Source: Acrocarpospora phusangensis (lineage in GTDB: Bacteria; Actinomycetota; Actinomycetes; Streptosporangiales; Streptosporangiaceae). From it: a stretch of 34,065 nucleotides of DNA. The notes under the pieces were generated by a model. It saw only the letters and a program-made list of their open reading frames with translations. It was not told the DNA's origin and ran no database searches. Where the stretch lies: assembly GCF_016862995.1 (NCBI RefSeq), contig NZ_BOOA01000086.1:1-34065 (forward strand). The letters are read 5' to 3'. Made by a program: the position numbers and the translations under genes. Shown here in pieces: positions 32,693-34,065 of the stretch. Within the stretch, counting starts at the first letter, position 1. Every line of letters begins with the position of its first letter.

Positions 32693-33346
32693 ATGACGAC
32701 TTATATCCGGCAGGCCGTGCTGGCCGTCGCCGTGCTCTCGCTAGCCGCCTGCTCGGGAACCGAGGCCGCGGCCCCCGCCGCCACCGTGACCGTCACGGCC
32801 CCCGCCCCGTCCGGCCCGGCCACCGTCACGGCCACCCCGGCCGCCGAGCCCACGCCCGGCTCGACCACGGCGCAGACGACCTCCGCGCCGCCCGGTTCGG
32901 TGACCGAGCCGTCCGACGACTACGACCAGACCGACGTCATCGGTCCCAAGCAGCCCGCGATCCAGGGCGCCAAGTTCCAGTTCGACCCCGGCCACGACTT
33001 CACCAAGCGCATCAGCCCCAGCTCCGACGGCATCCTGCGCGGCCGTTTCGTCACCATGCAGGACGGCGACACCGCCGAGTACGTCCCGGTCCGCTGGGAG
33101 GGCGGCACCTTCGTCGGCCCGGCCGAGGGCGACTCCACCGCCTACGCCGCGCGGCTCGCCCCCGGCGTGGTCTACCTGAGCGCCACCGGCTGCACCGGCA
33201 ACGACCAGACCATCAACGACGACGCGCTCGGCACCGAGCGCTGCACCCGGGCGCGACTCGCCGAACACGCCGCGCAGGGCCGCCTCACCGCCATGATCAC
33301 CGTGCGGAACGGCCAGATCACGAAGGTAGTGGAGATCTATTTCTGA
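32693..33346 (+). CDS. Predicted secreted lipoprotein
   Basis: A 217-aa protein with a lipoprotein signal (AVLAVAVLSLAAC, lipobox LAAC, lipidated Cys at 20), so it should be anchored on the outer face of the cytoplasmic membrane. A Thr/Pro/Ala-rich spacer (about 21-75) leads to a globular C-terminal domain with two Cys that could pair. I recognise no known domain. A -10-like TAGTCT ends 9 nt before the ATG. It lies between the prcA terminator and pafA on the same strand; no role in the proteasome can be inferred. Confidence 0.82.
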   Translation: MTTYIRQAVLAVAVLSLAACSGTEAAAPAATVTVTAPAPSGPATVTATPAAEPTPGSTTAQTTSAPPGSVTEPSDDYDQTDVIGPKQPAIQGAKFQFDPGHDFTKRISPSSDGILRGRFVTMQDGDTAEYVPVRWEGGTFVGPAEGDSTAYAARLAPGVVYLSATGCTGNDQTINDDALGTERCTRARLAEHAAQGRLTAMITVRNGQITKVVEIYF

Positions 33347-33394
33347 CCCCCGGACGGCCCCGGGATATCGCCCGCCGACAATCCGCTTCATGAT

Positions 33395-33426
33395 CCCTAT
33401 GTCGTTTCGCCATTCGGGGCATAGGG
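33395..33426. promoter_or_regulatory. Inverted repeat at the pafA start
   Basis: CCCTATG (33395-33401) and CATAGGG (33420-33426) form a perfect 7-bp inverted repeat with an 18-nt spacer. The right arm overlaps a -10-like TAGGGT (33422-33427) 6 nt before the pafA ATG, so it could be an operator or, if transcribed, a leader hairpin. Confidence 0.5.
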
Positions 33427-33433
33427 TGAGGTG

Positions 33434-34065
33434 ATGGATCGTCGCATCTTCGGGCTTGAGAACGAGTACGGCGTCACCTGCGTCTTCCGCGGGCAGCGAA
33501 GGCTGTCACCGGACGAGGTGGCGCGGTACCTGTTCCGGCGAGTGGTGTCCTGGGGCCGATCGAGCAACGTCTTCCTCCGCAACGGCGCGCGTCTGTACCT
33601 GGACGTGGGCAGCCATCCCGAGTACGCCACGCCTGAGTGCGACAACGTCGTGGAGCTGGTGGCCCACGACAAGGCGGGCGAGCGCATCCTCGAAGGCCTG
33701 CTGGTGGACGCCGAGAAGCGGCTCCGCGAAGAGGGCATCGCCGGGGACATCTACCTGTTCAAGAACAACACCGACTCGGCCGGCAACTCCTACGGCTGCC
33801 ACGAGAACTACCTGGTCGGGCGGCACGGCGAGTTCGGCCGCCTGGCCGACGTGCTGATCCCGTACCTGGTCACCCGGCAGATCATCTGCGGCGCGGGCAA
33901 GGTGCTGCAGACACCGCGTGGAGCGGTCTACTGCGTCTCGCAGCGGGCCGAGCACATCTGGGAGGGCGTCTCCTCGGCGACCACCCGGAGCCGCCCCATC
34001 ATCAACACCAGGGACGAGCCGCACGCCGACGCCGAGCGGTTCCGCCGCCTGCACGTCATCGTGGG
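33434..34065 (+). CDS. pafA: Pup ligase PafA (5' part, runs off the window)
   Basis: The first 210 residues of the Pup-protein ligase, a glutamine-synthetase-like enzyme that activates the Pup C-terminal Glu with ATP and joins it to lysine side chains. Seen are the N-terminal [12 protein letters not shown] with the Mg/ATP Glu residues, [21 protein letters not shown] with the catalytic-site D57, [19 protein letters not shown], and [17 protein letters not shown]. The short segment before RNGARLYLD lacks the Dop loop, which tells it apart from Dop. ATG 33434 is chosen; GTG 33431 is in frame one codon earlier. Confidence 0.96.
   Translation, partial: MDRRIFGLENEYGVTCVFRGQRRLSPDEVARYLFRRVVSWGRSSNVFLRNGARLYLDVGSHPEYATPECDNVVELVAHDKAGERILEGLLVDAEKRLREEGIAGDIYLFKNNTDSAGNSYGCHENYLVGRHGEFGRLADVLIPYLVTRQIICGAGKVLQTPRGAVYCVSQRAEHIWEGVSSATTRSRPIINTRDEPHADAERFRRLHVIV

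Overview
The window is high-GC DNA from an actinomycete. The Pup-proteasome locus is present nearly whole (ARC ATPase, Dop, Pup, PrcB, PrcA and the start of PafA). Many genes use GTG starts, several transcripts look leaderless, and there is an F420-type PPOX protein. The set fits Streptosporangiales (Streptosporangium/Nonomuraea-like) or a relative, but the genus is inferred, not proven.

Layout. (1) 0.06-2.87 kb: a TetR regulator divergent from a PfkB-type kinase and a class-III aminotransferase, with a palindrome inside the shared promoter. (2) 2.84-3.95 kb: a tandem-GNAT acetyltransferase on the minus strand. (3) 4.06-9.85 kb: trmI (tRNA m1A58 methyltransferase), arc (proteasomal ATPase), a strong terminator, a membrane acyltransferase, and dop. 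(4) 9.86-28.07 kb: a cobalamin block of about 18 kb. A first B12 riboswitch leads cbtB, cbtA, a histidine-phosphatase-like gene, a ChlI/ChlD fusion, cobO, cobB/cbiA, an F420/PPOX protein, cobL and cobM on the plus strand. A second operon on the minus strand (cobG-cobH-cobIJ-cobK-cbiD, every junction a 4-nt overlap) converges on it. A second B12 riboswitch leads cobN. (5) 28.07-29.49 kb: a soluble Ser/Thr kinase and a small membrane protein, whose promoter carries an array of operator-like half-sites. (6) 29.70-34.07 kb: the proteasome locus resumes with pup, an antisense gene resembling a glycosidase beta domain, prcB, prcA, a lipoprotein, and pafA running off the right end.

How the parts work together. 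PafA ligates Pup to target lysines, ARC unfolds pupylated proteins into the PrcA/PrcB 20S chamber, and Dop removes Pup. Pup here is encoded with a C-terminal GGE, so it should be ligatable without deamidation by Dop. The cobalamin block covers cobalt uptake (CbtAB), the corrin-ring methylations and contraction (CobIJ, CobG, CobM, CbiD, CobK, CobL, CobH), a,c-diamidation (CobB), cobalt insertion (CobN plus ChlID) and adenosylation (CobO). The early uroporphyrinogen methyltransferase and the late steps (CobQ, CobD, CobU, CobS) are not in the window.

The most notable points are the cobalamin block wedged between dop and pup, the GGE Pup, the operator array at 29.5 kb, and several separate tandem-repeat tracts inside the cobalamin block (cobO-cobB gap, cobB linker, cobL-cobM gap, ChlID linker). 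No rRNA, tRNA, CRISPR array, transposase or integrase was recognised. No gene-free stretch exceeds 300 bases.
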